From the IMG/VR virus record IMGVR_UViG_3300017770_000016, positions 1 through 53,732 of that record: a stretch of DNA of 53,732 nucleotides. One strand, written 5' to 3'. Origin of the DNA: a virus. Below are positions 1 to 9,825 of this stretch, one piece after another (position 1 is the first letter of the stretch; each line of letters starts with the position of its first letter). Under the pieces are notes generated by a model that did not search any database, was not told where the DNA came from, and saw nothing but the letters and a program-made list of their open reading frames with translations. Both the position numbers and the translations under genes were made by a program.

Positions 1-123
1 AGGCATATCCACGCAAGAGTTGGCAGGTAGGCTTGCACAGCAAGGTGGCGCTCTTGGATTGCAGGCACAGCAAGGGATTGGTGGTCTAGCTGGTCAACGT
101 GCAGACATCGCCTCTGGCTTGGC
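1..123. repeat. Left copy of terminal direct repeat (assembly overlap)
   Basis: Bases 1-123 are identical to 53610-53732. The reading frame of the gene starting at 52402 continues in phase through this repeat into 883. The repeat is therefore best read as the overlap of a circular contig, not as a gene duplication. A true short terminal repeat of the packaged DNA cannot be excluded, but the junction lies inside a coding frame and shows no packaging-site features. Confidence 0.95.
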
Positions 124-883
124 AAGAGATTTCCAGTCTGGCCAGCAACTTGGCTCTGGCATATTCAGCGACAGAATGGGCAGGATCGCTGGCGCAGCAG
201 GTGGCCTTGATAGAACAACTCGTGGTGCATTTGGCGATGCGTTGAGCGCATTCCAAGCTGGCCAACAAGGAGCTCGCGCAGGTGCTCAAGGTATTGCGGG
301 TCTAGGCCAACAAGGCTTTGACATGCTGACCGGGCAGATAGGAACACTTGGCGGACTAGGCGCAGCGGGCAGAGGCATACAGCAGCGCGGATTTGATGCT
401 CAGTACAAAGCCGCTACTCAAATGGCTGATGAGCCGTTCATGAGGTTACAGCGTGGATTCAATGTCCTTGGCCAAGGCTCTCAATTCATGCCTCAATATT
501 CTAGTGGATTTGATACTCGATTTGCCCCAACCAGTGCATACACCAGCCCTAGTGGAGCAGAAAGAATTAGCTCTGGCGTGTCAAAAGCTGGTGGTTTCTT
601 AGGAACATTGGGAAGCATTGCGGGCGGTATAGGAAGTCTTTTTGGTAGTGACATTCGCTTAAAAGAAAACGTGATGAAGGTTGATCAAGTAGAGCCAGGC
701 GTTGGCTGGTACACATGGGATTGGAATGACACAGCTAAACAGCTTGGCATAGGTGGCCCAACTGAAGGTGTCATTGCTCAAGAGTTAATCAAAGTTGATC
801 CTTCAGCCGTTCTCATGGGCGAAGACGGTTATTACCGTGTAGATTACTCAAAGGTTAATTATGAGCGCAAAGAAGCAGTCTAA
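2..883 (+). CDS. Tail protein with C-terminal S74 chaperone domain (3' part of gene crossing the contig ends)
   Basis: This is the C-terminal part of a protein of about 696 residues that starts at 52402. The body is Gly/Ala/Gln-rich and repetitive (GLGQQGF, QAGQQGAR types). It ends in a peptidase S74 (endosialidase-type intramolecular chaperone) domain: the SDIRLKENV motif begins at the Ser codon 647-649 and is followed by GWYTWDWN and EGVIAQEL. In this family the domain helps a fibre or spike trimerise and then cuts itself off just before the conserved Ser. The TTG at 20 is an internal codon, not the start. The last 23 bases overlap the next gene. The receptor-binding role is an inference. 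Confidence 0.85.
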   Translation, partial: GISTQELAGRLAQQGGALGLQAQQGIGGLAGQRADIASGLARDFQSGQQLGSGIFSDRMGRIAGAAGGLDRTTRGAFGDALSAFQAGQQGARAGAQGIAGLGQQGFDMLTGQIGTLGGLGAAGRGIQQRGFDAQYKAATQMADEPFMRLQRGFNVLGQGSQFMPQYSSGFDTRFAPTSAYTSPSGAERISSGVSKAGGFLGTLGSIAGGIGSLFGSDIRLKENVMKVDQVEPGVGWYTWDWNDTAKQLGIGGPTEGVIAQELIKVDPSAVLMGEDGYYRVDYSKVNYERKEAV

Positions 884-2525
884 GCGTAAGAACAAGATTG
901 CTACCGTAATGAGGGAGTTTAAAGCGGGCGACCTCAAGTCTGGCGGTTCGGGTAGAAAAGTAACAAATCCAAAGCAAGCGATAGCGATTGCGCTGTCAGA
1001 AGCAAACGCGATGAATCAAGGTGGCATGATGTACAACGAAATCATGAACAGACCAATGTTCCAAACACCACAGATGCGTGAGGGTGGCGGCATCATGGCA
1101 GGTGTCGCGCCGATTCGTGGGTATGCAGAGGGTGACTTGGTTGAAGACGATGATTCAATAATTGCTTCGCTTCTTTCTCAAGCGGAAGAACTCCCAGAAG
1201 TCTTATCAAATTTAACCATGGATGACGCTATCGGGTTTGTTAAAGAAAATCCCGAAGTTTTGCTTCTTGTGCCTGGATTAGGTCAATACGGCTTGGCTGC
1301 TAGGGGATTGCAATTTGGGGCTAGAGGGTTGCAGCGTGGCGGTCAAAAATTAGCTAGTTTAATTAGAGGCCCAAGAAAAGTGACCGAAGCTGATTTGGCT
1401 GCGCCAAAGCCAGGGCCAAGGACGATGGGTGGAAGAGACATTATGGGCACAAATGTCGCTTCTAGAGAGCCAAGTCAAAGAATAATAAGACAAGGCGAGC
1501 GTTTTGATTCAAGAGCTCAACGAACTGAAGCTCAATCAGCTAGGCCATCGACCACCAGAAAAATGGAAGATTCTGATATAGCATCACCCAGTCAGTCTGC
1601 CGCGCCTAAACCTGCATCTAGAAAAGCTGATGCTCCTGAAGCTGAAGGTGGAATAAAGTCATTAGGACAAAGAGCAGCGGGAACTATTAGAAAAGGTGTT
1701 GGTATAGCGGCACTCACAGGCGCTACTGGTTATTTATTAAAAATGCCAATTGTTCAAGACCTCATAAATCAAGGCTTCGGCATTGATGAGCTGATGGAAA
1801 TGCCTGAGATCAGAGCTTTGTTAGGTTCAGATATGGACGAGTATGCAGAAAAAAGCAGAGAAGAACTTTTTACAGATCCTACCAAAGAAAAACTCAGGCA
1901 GATAACGGGACAAGACCCATTAACAGCGCCAGACAACAAAGAAGCAATGGCTAGGTTAAGAGAAGCAGCCCTTGCTTCTGAAGCCCCAGCCCCGCCAGAA
2001 CAACCAGATCCTATTATAACTGCACCATCGAAGAAGCCCAACATACTAGAAAGATTAGGTGGCGCGCTCACTGATATTAGTGGCGCTATAGGGTCTGAAA
2101 AAGACTTGATAAGAATGGGTCAGTCAACTGGCGAAAGAAGATCAGGTAGACCAATTAGAAACTTAGCTCTTGAAAGATTCAAAGCTGGAGAAGAGTACGA
2201 TAAAGCTCTGAGAGAAGCAGACCTTGCTGAAAGAGCTATGCAGGTTAGCGAAAGAGGCCCAAGACTGGAACAAGAGTTTGAGTTCATAAAGAGCAAATCT
2301 CCAGACACTCCTGATCAAGAAATTTTAGATCGACTTTTGACCAGGCAAGAATCAGCCAGAGATGCCTTTATATCTTTGTATACAGCTAATGTTCCTGCAG
2401 GAATGACTCCCTCACCAGAATTAATAAAACAGTTAAGCTTATTTACTGGGTATGAAATGACGCCAGAGGAAATACAAATGTTAAGTTCTCCTGTGGGTTC
2501 ATCGCCATCAGCTGTTGTTGACTAA
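861..2525 (+). CDS. DUF6496-like N-terminus, structural or ejected protein candidate
   Basis: 554 residues. Residues about 10-45 (KIATVMREFKAGDLKSGG, then KQAIAIALSEA) match my memory of the DUF6496 domain of phages and bacteria, whose function is unknown. The middle is low complexity, rich in Pro, Ala, Ser and charged residues. A hydrophobic Gly-rich stretch near residues 275-295 could be a membrane-interacting segment. The start overlaps the S74 tail gene by 23 bases and the stop shares an A with the ATG of the giant gene (TAATG). That tight coupling places it with virion proteins. Its function is unknown. Confidence 0.7.
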   Translation: MSAKKQSKRKNKIATVMREFKAGDLKSGGSGRKVTNPKQAIAIALSEANAMNQGGMMYNEIMNRPMFQTPQMREGGGIMAGVAPIRGYAEGDLVEDDDSIIASLLSQAEELPEVLSNLTMDDAIGFVKENPEVLLLVPGLGQYGLAARGLQFGARGLQRGGQKLASLIRGPRKVTEADLAAPKPGPRTMGGRDIMGTNVASREPSQRIIRQGERFDSRAQRTEAQSARPSTTRKMEDSDIASPSQSAAPKPASRKADAPEAEGGIKSLGQRAAGTIRKGVGIAALTGATGYLLKMPIVQDLINQGFGIDELMEMPEIRALLGSDMDEYAEKSREELFTDPTKEKLRQITGQDPLTAPDNKEAMARLREAALASEAPAPPEQPDPIITAPSKKPNILERLGGALTDISGAIGSEKDLIRMGQSTGERRSGRPIRNLALERFKAGEEYDKALREADLAERAMQVSERGPRLEQEFEFIKSKSPDTPDQEILDRLLTRQESARDAFISLYTANVPAGMTPSPELIKQLSLFTGYEMTPEEIQMLSSPVGSSPSAVVD

Positions 2526-5500
2526 TGATAGTAGTTGTGCCTGATGGAAGCGGTAGAACCATAGATGTTCGTACCGATGATCCTGAGTACGCTGCACGCA
2601 GGGCTGCAGAATGGGGCGCTGAAAACCCAATCGTTGAACGTGGCGCACAGCTAGGCGAAGAAGACGTATCTGCCATAGGTGATATCGGCAGAGGTATTGG
2701 TGCTGGTCTTGTTAGCGCAGCGGAGGGTGTTACTACACTGCCAATGGAGTTGATTGGCTCTGATGAAGAAAATATTCAGTCAGTCAGAAACTTCTTCGAT
2801 AAGTACAAACCTGAGACTCAGACTGAGATAGGCAAAGCTTCTCGATTCATAGCTCAGTTCGCAGCCCCCGGCGGACTTGCCGCCAGAGCGGTTAGAGGTG
2901 CAGGATCATTAGGAAAGCTTGGCGCAACAGTCAGCGCAGACATAGCTGCTACCACACCGGACGTTGAGACACTCGGTGACTTCTTCGAAGCTGGGCCCAC
3001 CAAACGGATAGATACATCAGACTTATCTGGAGCAGAGCTTTCCGCAGCAAACCTATCCAATCGTTTGCGTGTGGGAGCAGAGGGCGCTGCTGTAGTGCTT
3101 GGCGTACCTGCTATCGCATCTTTAGGGGCAAAGACTGTTGGTGCAGGACTTGGCGCTCTTGGTCGCACAGACTTCGCAAAGGCCGCTGCTCAAGCCATCA
3201 GAAATCCAGAGACTCCGTTTAGCCCTGTTGGTGTAAGACCAGATCTTGAAGACCCTACATTTATGCAAAGGCAAGTAGAAGGTCTCAAAAAGGTTGGGCG
3301 CAAATATCTTTCTCAACAAGGAAGTCTTCCAGACAGGTTCACTGCTCAATACGATGCCATGAGAGTGACGCAAATAGCGGCTCAGAACTCTCAGGCAAGA
3401 CAAGCTGTTGAAAAGATGGAGAACGCTCTGTCTTTTGTAAACAAGAACGAAGGCCTGTTCAACGATCAAGACAAGTCACAAGTTCTTGATACGCTGAATG
3501 ACTTCTTGTTTGCAGAAACCACAGGCATGAAGCCTGGTATGGGCCGAGATACCATAAAAAGAACCGCTGAAAACAAGTTAAAAGAAATTGATGACATCAT
3601 TGCCCAGAACACGCCGAAGAGTTTGTTTGGCAACAGAAAAGATTTAAGTCTTTTTCAAGGCGCCAGTGATCTTAGGCAACAGATCGATGGATTGAGTGCG
3701 TCTGTAAAAGAAATGTTAGAGGATGGTTTTCAAAGCGATGAAGCAAAAAACGCTTTGATTGAAACCATAGGTAACAACAAAACGTTTTACGGCATGCGTC
3801 TTTATCGCGCACTGAAAGATACCAATTACTCTCCTACAGCAGAGCAAGCAGAACTTGCCGTTGAAGAGCTTGTTAAATCAAGCCGTGGCTTAGATGAGGC
3901 TGCTCAGCTTGATCAAAATCAAGCCAGAGAGTTGTTGAACAGTATGATTCAAGGCAACTTCAACAACGCTAAGATGCAACCAAGAGATGTTGTTGACTCA
4001 GCAACACTAAAAGGTGTGTCTCAAGGAATGTTGAAAGGTAGAAAGCTAGATGATCTGCCTGCAGTAAGGGACTTTCTTGGCGAATATACAGGCGCAAAAG
4101 ACGTCATGATGCGTTTTCGTCCAGAACGTATCAGAGCTAGGGACATCGGTGAACAAGAAGCTGGTTTGCGCACTAAGATGGTTGAGACTGTTGATATCAT
4201 GTCGAAGCACATCGCAAAGTCTCAGTATTACAACAACTTAATTCAATACAATGCCAAGCTTCCAGAAGGTGCAAAGTTTATATTCGATACGATCCCACCA
4301 AACGCACGGCTTGGAGAGTACTCAAGAGTGGGTGCTGAATCTGGTAACCCACTTGGAGAAATTACAGCTTCTCAAAAAGCTAGGTTTGGACAGCTTGCCG
4401 GTAAGTACATAAAGAATGAATACAAAACTGCACTTGAGGGTGGTAGCGATGTGTTTGATTTGTCCAAAGGAAGCATACCACTGTATTCAACCTTCTTAGG
4501 CCTAAAGGGCGTGTCTCAGATAGCCAAGACTGTCTACAGCCCGATCACTCAAATACGAAACGCAACTACTGCAGGCTTCTTTGCGCTTGCCAATGGAAAC
4601 GTTGGCAACTCAAAGTCTTTGGCTAACTCTGTATCAACAGTATTCAGCAATTTGAATCAGCGGTTGACCGGGCCAGGCAAAGCAAACATGACGCTTGCTG
4701 AAAGGCAAAAATATTACAATGAGCTTGTTGACTTAGGCGTGATCAACACGAACGCCAAGATTGGTGAGTTTGAGTCGCTGCTCAATGATGCCGCCGAAGG
4801 TACAGGTCTTGGCTCAGGCGCGACTCGTAAGTTGTTCAAAAAAGCTCAAGGAATGCAGAACGGCTTTGCGGCTAAGCTCTATCAAGCATCTGATGATGTG
4901 TGGAAGACATACAGTTTTGAGATGGAACTTGGGCGTCTTGAAAGAATATTTGCCAAGAACCCAAACACTGCGCTACCTGTGTCTGATCCCAGAAACTTTA
5001 CTGAGTTTGATCCAGTCATAAGACCGTCTGAGTTAACGCCGGAACAGCTTAAAATTGCTATGAAGCGTGAAGCTGCGGAGATAGTTAAAGACACTGTGCC
5101 AAACTATGCGCGTGTTCCAGAATTCATCAAGCGTTTGCGCCAAATGCCGTTTGGAAACTTCGTTGCCTTTCCTGCTGAAATGATCAGGACTAGTGGCAAC
5201 ATTCTTGGTAGAAGCATTAAGGAACTAGCAAGCGAGTCGCCGGAGCTTCGTGAAATAGGCATGAAGCGACTGACTGGCATCATATCAGTCAATGCAGCGA
5301 TACCGGCTTCACTGGTGAAGGCAGGAACGCTTCTCACTGGTGCGGATCAAGAGCAAATTGATGCATACAAGCGATCTATGGCTGCTGACTGGGATAGAAA
5401 CTCAACGTTGATACCTGTCGCCACAGATAAGAATGGCAAGGTCACAGACTTCTATAATTTTTCGTATACCAATCCGTATGACTACGTTGGCAGGCCTGCC

Positions 5501-6568
5501 GCCGCTGTGTTCAATGCGGTGAACAACGGTATTACGAAGGAAGAAGATTTAAGTAAAATAGCTTTTGATGCGTCGTTAGATGCAGGTGCAGAGTTCTTTT
5601 CGCCATTCATGAGCGAAGCGATTGTTTCAGAAAAAGCTTTAGACATTTTAAGAAACAACACAACGTTTAACAGACCAATTTGGCGAGAAACAGATACGCT
5701 TGGAACAAAAGTTGGCAAAGGATTTGCACATTTTGTAGATGGCTTGATGCCAGGATTCAGCCCGGTAGATCTAACAACAACACCTACATCGCCTTTCCCT
5801 GGCTCTCTGTCGTTCACTCTCAGAGACTTTCCACGGGCCGTTGCTTCTGTTGCCACACAAGACGCACAACTTGGTGTTAGTAAACAAGGTTACCGTTTAG
5901 ACCCAGTGCAAGAATTTACAGAAGCTTTGACTGGCGTCAAAAGCATCAAGCCTCGCACTGAGCGTGTGCTGTACTATCGCGCACTTGAAGCTGCAAGAAA
6001 CGTCCGTGACGCTGCCGGTATCTTCAACCAAGTAGCAAAAACTCGTGGCAATGTTGACGCAGAGACCACCACTCAAGCTTTCATCACTGCAAACGAGCAG
6101 CGTTTCAAGGCGCTGCGCGATCTGAACATGGCCATTGAAGACGCCAAAACGCTTGGGCTTTCTACTGCTGAGATTATAAAGCCATTAAAAGAAGCCAAGA
6201 CACCAAACCTAGGCATGGTCATGTCAGGTCGATTCAAAGCGTTCTTTCCAAGTAAAGAAACTATATCCATCGCTTTGCAAGGAAACGAAAACAAGCTATC
6301 TAATCCTTTAGACTTTCAAGCAATTGGAGAGCAGTTTGGACAGTTCCAGGGCGCTCCATTCAGGCCACGCGCTGACGCTGAAGCACAAGCCGCCAGAATG
6401 GAGGCTTTGCAGCAAGCCTCTGCGCCACAGCCTGCACCTCAAACGGCGCCTGCACAGCCTAGCACAGCGGCTACGCCACCTGTTGCACCTCAGATACCAT
6501 CCTTGTTTAATCGTGCATCACAGTTCCTGCGCCAGCAGGAAGAAGAAAAACTGATGGGTGGTAGTTGA
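2525..6568 (+). CDS. Giant 1347-residue protein, candidate internal virion/ejection protein
   Basis: The longest gene of the genome. A short N-terminal segment (VVPDGSGRTIDVRTDDP) is followed by an Ala/Gly-rich region with hydrophobic stretches near residues 50-75 and 115-140. Long mixed helical regions follow, and a Pro/Ala/Gln linker precedes the C-terminus. I see no lytic transglycosylase, polymerase or protease motif. In podoviruses proteins of this size and position, next to tail genes, are often ejected with the DNA; that is inference from size, position and composition. It starts at an ATG overlapping the preceding TAA and ends overlapping the DUF1064 gene by about 11 bases. Confidence 0.7.
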   Translation: MIVVVPDGSGRTIDVRTDDPEYAARRAAEWGAENPIVERGAQLGEEDVSAIGDIGRGIGAGLVSAAEGVTTLPMELIGSDEENIQSVRNFFDKYKPETQTEIGKASRFIAQFAAPGGLAARAVRGAGSLGKLGATVSADIAATTPDVETLGDFFEAGPTKRIDTSDLSGAELSAANLSNRLRVGAEGAAVVLGVPAIASLGAKTVGAGLGALGRTDFAKAAAQAIRNPETPFSPVGVRPDLEDPTFMQRQVEGLKKVGRKYLSQQGSLPDRFTAQYDAMRVTQIAAQNSQARQAVEKMENALSFVNKNEGLFNDQDKSQVLDTLNDFLFAETTGMKPGMGRDTIKRTAENKLKEIDDIIAQNTPKSLFGNRKDLSLFQGASDLRQQIDGLSASVKEMLEDGFQSDEAKNALIETIGNNKTFYGMRLYRALKDTNYSPTAEQAELAVEELVKSSRGLDEAAQLDQNQARELLNSMIQGNFNNAKMQPRDVVDSATLKGVSQGMLKGRKLDDLPAVRDFLGEYTGAKDVMMRFRPERIRARDIGEQEAGLRTKMVETVDIMSKHIAKSQYYNNLIQYNAKLPEGAKFIFDTIPPNARLGEYSRVGAESGNPLGEITASQKARFGQLAGKYIKNEYKTALEGGSDVFDLSKGSIPLYSTFLGLKGVSQIAKTVYSPITQIRNATTAGFFALANGNVGNSKSLANSVSTVFSNLNQRLTGPGKANMTLAERQKYYNELVDLGVINTNAKIGEFESLLNDAAEGTGLGSGATRKLFKKAQGMQNGFAAKLYQASDDVWKTYSFEMELGRLERIFAKNPNTALPVSDPRNFTEFDPVIRPSELTPEQLKIAMKREAAEIVKDTVPNYARVPEFIKRLRQMPFGNFVAFPAEMIRTSGNILGRSIKELASESPELREIGMKRLTGIISVNAAIPASLVKAGTLLTGADQEQIDAYKRSMAADWDRNSTLIPVATDKNGKVTDFYNFSYTNPYDYVGRPAAAVFNAVNNGITKEEDLSKIAFDASLDAGAEFFSPFMSEAIVSEKALDILRNNTTFNRPIWRETDTLGTKVGKGFAHFVDGLMPGFSPVDLTTTPTSPFPGSLSFTLRDFPRAVASVATQDAQLGVSKQGYRLDPVQEFTEALTGVKSIKPRTERVLYYRALEAARNVRDAAGIFNQVAKTRGNVDAETTTQAFITANEQRFKALRDLNMAIEDAKTLGLSTAEIIKPLKEAKTPNLGMVMSGRFKAFFPSKETISIALQGNENKLSNPLDFQAIGEQFGQFQGAPFRPRADAEAQAARMEALQQASAPQPAPQTAPAQPSTAATPPVAPQIPSLFNRASQFLRQQEEEKLMGGS

Positions 6569-6941
6569 TGTGATCCCGAAGCGGGCACCAAAGAAAGGCA
6601 AGAGCAAGTACTTCGCCAAGAAGACTGAGTACGATGGTATTGTCTTTGACTCCAAACTCGAAGCAGCCCGGTACAAGATACTCAAGCGTTACGAAGAAGC
6701 TGGTGAGATCACTGATCTTGAAGTCCAAGTAGACTTCCCATGCGTGATCACCGTCGAGGGTGAAGACAAAAAGATCTGCTCATACGTTGCGGACTTTCGT
6801 TACAAGCGCGATGGCGAGGTAGTGGTAGAGGACACCAAGGGCATCATCACCCAGGTGTTCACCCTCAAGAAGAAGCTTGTCGAAGCCCTCTACCCCGGCC
6901 TCAAGATACTGATCATCAAAGACCCACGAGAGTGGGCCTAG
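6558..6941 (+). CDS. DUF1064 family protein (restriction-endonuclease-fold nuclease candidate)
   Basis: 127 residues. It has the DUF1064 pattern: K-YFAKKTEYDGIVFDSKLEA, a middle I-DLEVQVDFPC strand, then YVADFRYKRDGEVVVEDTKG and VFTLKKKL. The D...E-x-K arrangement (ADFRY, VVEDTKG) fits a PD-(D/E)XK-type active site, and related phage proteins are regarded as possible Holliday-junction or flap nucleases. GTG starts exist at 6558 and 6570; the first overlaps the upstream gene. Its stop TAG lies in a CTAG shared with the stop of the convergent nuclease gene, so the early and late transcription units collide here with no intervening terminator. Confidence 0.8.
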   Translation: MVVDVIPKRAPKKGKSKYFAKKTEYDGIVFDSKLEAARYKILKRYEEAGEITDLEVQVDFPCVITVEGEDKKICSYVADFRYKRDGEVVVEDTKGIITQVFTLKKKLVEALYPGLKILIIKDPREWA

Positions 6942-8029
6942 AACGGCATCTTGCGCTCATCAACGTTCTCAAGGTAGCTACCAGGGAACTCACGCCTCAC
7001 GCTTTCGCCGGTCATCATCAAGCCCGCCTCAAAGTCTGCCTTAGATAACTCACGCATCTCTGTGCTGCTGTAGTGATACTCACCCGTCACCTCAGACGTT
7101 GAGTTGTAGAACTCCATGATCCCAACCTGATAGGCCACAGAATCCTCTGTGCTCTTGCCCGGCAGATGGTTGGCGTTCACAAGCTCTGGTATCCACAAGT
7201 GGTCATTGCATCCCTCTCGCTGCTCATCAAGCGTCAGAGATTTCTGTTTGCGCTTGCAGAACCACACGGCGCCGTTTGATTCAGTCAGTGGCTTCACGTT
7301 CTTGCAGTTCCTGCAGTTGACCGATTCCGGCAAGCGGCGACCAAAGTAGATATTGCGATACAACTCCGACTCATTCTTCATGCGCCAGTCCTTCTCAGAC
7401 ATGCGCGTGCTCTTGTCGGGAGCGTCACTGGTGATGATGCGCCAAGCCCTAGCTTGAGCCTTATCCCACATGTCTGGGTTGTAATCGATGATCTCTTCGT
7501 ACACCTCGTTAGTGTTCTTGTTGACCACAACAACCATACACATCTCTAGGCCAAGCGCGCCCATGTAAGCATGAATCTGCCATCGATAGGTTTCGCTCCA
7601 TTCCTCATAGCTTTGAAGCTTCACGAGCTCTTTGAACCGCTTGTCGTTGGCGCTCTTGACTTCCAGCAGTAGAATCACTTCTTCACTAGGGGGTGGAAAT
7701 ACGCCTTTGAGGAGGCCGTCACAAGAGCCTGCGAAGTGACCGCCAAGGAACGATGCGCGAAACTGATTGCCGTCCTTGTCATGCGAGGCGATAGATATCA
7801 CGTCGGTATCGCGTATGTTCTCAACCACCTGATCCTCGATGCGGTTGCCTAGATCGAAGAGGCGCAGCATCCTGCCGCCGAAGGTAGACGGTAAGCACCA
7901 ACGGAAACCCATCCACTGCTTGTATTCATCGTCATAACCTATCCCGCTGAATCCAAGGTGCCCACGAAAGCGGTTGTCTTTCTCTGCTAGTTGCTCATCG
8001 ATCCGATCAAAAATGGACTCTAACGACAT
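6938..8029 (-). CDS. PD-(D/E)XK exonuclease with four-cysteine cluster
   Basis: 363 residues. The nuclease core is visible: D104 in GSCDGLLKG, E123-x-K125 in LLEVKSAN, and a downstream Q-x3-Y motif (Q151, QIHAY) as in RecB/Cas4-type exonucleases. Near residues 235-275 there are cysteines (NCRNCKN, WFCKRK, EGCND) that could hold zinc or an iron-sulfur cluster, as in Cas4/AddB relatives. It is the last gene of the leftward replication operon and overlaps the helicase gene by 23 bases. It probably provides resection for the Sak4/DUF669 recombination system. The nuclease call is strong; the metal cluster is inference. Confidence 0.85.
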   Translation of the reverse strand: MSLESIFDRIDEQLAEKDNRFRGHLGFSGIGYDDEYKQWMGFRWCLPSTFGGRMLRLFDLGNRIEDQVVENIRDTDVISIASHDKDGNQFRASFLGGHFAGSCDGLLKGVFPPPSEEVILLLEVKSANDKRFKELVKLQSYEEWSETYRWQIHAYMGALGLEMCMVVVVNKNTNEVYEEIIDYNPDMWDKAQARAWRIITSDAPDKSTRMSEKDWRMKNESELYRNIYFGRRLPESVNCRNCKNVKPLTESNGAVWFCKRKQKSLTLDEQREGCNDHLWIPELVNANHLPGKSTEDSVAYQVGIMEFYNSTSEVTGEYHYSSTEMRELSKADFEAGLMMTGESVRREFPGSYLENVDERKMPF

Positions 8030-9683
8030 TCCAGTACTTACCCTCTTTTCTTACAGTGATTTGTTTGATGTGTTGCATGGCCCCGTTGTGGTTGACCTCA
8101 ACCAAAGCCTGCTCAATAGTGCTGGGGCACCAATGGTTGTTGGTCAGTGACCGCCATTTCTTCTGCGCCATCATGCCAGCCTTCCCTTTCATGCCGATCA
8201 TGATTGGCATGTTTTGTGGCCAGTAGTCGCCAGGACTTGAGAACATGACATTGAGATACTCATTACCGTTCTTTGATGTCTTTGATTCAGCTGAAACGTA
8301 CTCGATGTTCTTGATGCGCTCGTGTTTCTCTACTGGGTCTTCGAGTTCATCTGATAACACAGAACCTTGAGCCGCCTGCCTAGTGGCGGCAGCATCCTTC
8401 TCTTCTTCTTCAAACAGCTTGGGCTGCTCAACGGGTGCTGGCTTCAAGGCACCGCACTCAATGCATGTGTCACGATCTATGTCGTTGACCGCCACGCATG
8501 AGTCGCATATCCAGATCTTAGTTTGCTGCTCTTTCTCTTTGTCTTCTTTGCTTGGAACCGATGGACGGGCGGTGTCTATGCAGCCGTGCCGATCCATGTT
8601 CTCGCCATAGTCCAGCAGCATGCAGTCTTTCTTGTCGCCCCAAGTGCGCATGCCTCGTCCACAGATCTGAACATACAAGCCCAGCGACTTGGTGGGACGC
8701 AGCAGTGCGATGCAGTCTGTGCGTGGCGCGTCCCAACCTTCAGTCAAGACAGACACATTGCATAGTGCGTTAATCTGGCCGTCCTCAAAACGCTCCAAGA
8801 TATCTTCGCGCTCTCCCTTTGGTGTCTCGCCGGTCACAACCGCAGCCTCTACACCAGCTTGGCGCAGGTACAGACACATCTTCTCGGCATGAGCCACGGT
8901 TATACAGAAGAACACAGTGCTCAATCGGCCTTTGGTGTACGCCTTCTCAATCCAGTCATCGATGATGGCCAGCATGGTCTGATCTTCCATAGCCAACTTC
9001 TCAATGTCTGACTCACGATAGTCACCACCTTTGAACTTGACCCGCGCAGTTGACGCATCAATTACAGCCTCATCGTTCACCTTGAAGGCTGACAGACGGC
9101 ACAGGAAGCCCTGTTGGATCATTTCAGGTATACCTACACGGTAAGCAACCCCCGCAAAGAAGTGCTCCTCAAGGCCGTATATGAAGCCTTGGCCCATGCG
9201 ATAAGGTGTAGCGGTCACGCCCAGTATGCGTGGCGTTCTCCAGATGGAGGACTCAAAGTGATCGAAGATCTTGCGATACCGGGTGTTTGGGTCTGGCGCC
9301 ACATGGTGCGCCTCGTCAACGATGATGTAGTCAAAGTCACCAGAGGTATCAAGCCTGCTTGGTGTTGCCAAGGTGTCCCGACTGGCAATGACGATACGCC
9401 CATCGACTTCGTATTGATTCAACCCCGCAGCCAGAATGCCTGATGGTGCACATGGCCATACCTTCTTGAGTTTATCTTCTGCCTGGCTGACCAGTTCTTG
9501 CCGGTGAGCTAGGATCAGAATCCTGCAGTCAGGCTCTCGCTCACATATCTCCTTGATTAGGGTGGCGAAGACAACAGTCTTGCCAGCCCCAGTGGGTAAA
9601 ACGATGAGTGGGTGCGTGTCTTGGGTGTTGAACCAATGGACTGCCGCATCAACGGCTTCGCGCTGATAGTACCTGAGCTCCAT
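8007..9683 (-). CDS. Superfamily II DEAH-box helicase with zinc ribbon
   Basis: 558 residues. Helicase motifs in order: N-terminal YYQREAV, Walker A PTGAGKT (30-36), DEAH (123-126), VTATPYR (about 156-162), a helicase C domain with TEGWDAPRTD (about 314-323) and QICGRGMR (339-346). A zinc ribbon follows with C393, C396, C407 and C410. This layout is that of phage type III restriction/RecG-like SF2 helicases used in replication or recombination. The C-terminal 130 residues (NGNEYLNVMF and following) may be an OB-like nucleic-acid-binding region. The gene sits between a small hypothetical gene and the nuclease, overlapping both. Confidence 0.93.
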   Translation of the reverse strand: MELRYYQREAVDAAVHWFNTQDTHPLIVLPTGAGKTVVFATLIKEICEREPDCRILILAHRQELVSQAEDKLKKVWPCAPSGILAAGLNQYEVDGRIVIASRDTLATPSRLDTSGDFDYIIVDEAHHVAPDPNTRYRKIFDHFESSIWRTPRILGVTATPYRMGQGFIYGLEEHFFAGVAYRVGIPEMIQQGFLCRLSAFKVNDEAVIDASTARVKFKGGDYRESDIEKLAMEDQTMLAIIDDWIEKAYTKGRLSTVFFCITVAHAEKMCLYLRQAGVEAAVVTGETPKGEREDILERFEDGQINALCNVSVLTEGWDAPRTDCIALLRPTKSLGLYVQICGRGMRTWGDKKDCMLLDYGENMDRHGCIDTARPSVPSKEDKEKEQQTKIWICDSCVAVNDIDRDTCIECGALKPAPVEQPKLFEEEEKDAAATRQAAQGSVLSDELEDPVEKHERIKNIEYVSAESKTSKNGNEYLNVMFSSPGDYWPQNMPIMIGMKGKAGMMAQKKWRSLTNNHWCPSTIEQALVEVNHNGAMQHIKQITVRKEGKYWNVVRVHF

Positions 9684-9825
9684 TTCTTCTTTCTTCCATG
9701 AGTTTGCGGTAGGTGTTGCGCCAATACTCCTTGGCCCAACTGTCCTCTGGTGACTTGTAGATGCACCGCAGCACGGCGCGCTTACGTTCTTTGAACTTAG
9801 ATAAGTCTTCTGTCGCTAATGACAT
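9649..9825 (-). CDS. Small basic protein, 58 residues
   Basis: This short gene fills the gap between the 91-residue gene and the helicase. It is Lys/Arg-rich (FKERKRAVLR, WAKEYWRNTYRKLMEERR) and looks helical. Its ATG overlaps the stop of the upstream gene by 10 bases, and an AAGGAT Shine-Dalgarno lies just before it. Its 3' end overlaps the helicase start by 35 bases. Continuous packing of the operon supports it as real. The function is unknown. Confidence 0.6.
   Translation of the reverse strand: MSLATEDLSKFKERKRAVLRCIYKSPEDSWAKEYWRNTYRKLMEERRNGAQVLSARSR

Noticed and set aside
8518-8892. Several plus- and minus-strand frames inside the helicase gene
   Set aside because: Helicase motifs VI and zinc ribbon in the main frame explain the region; the other frames have no ribosome site or recognisable sequence.
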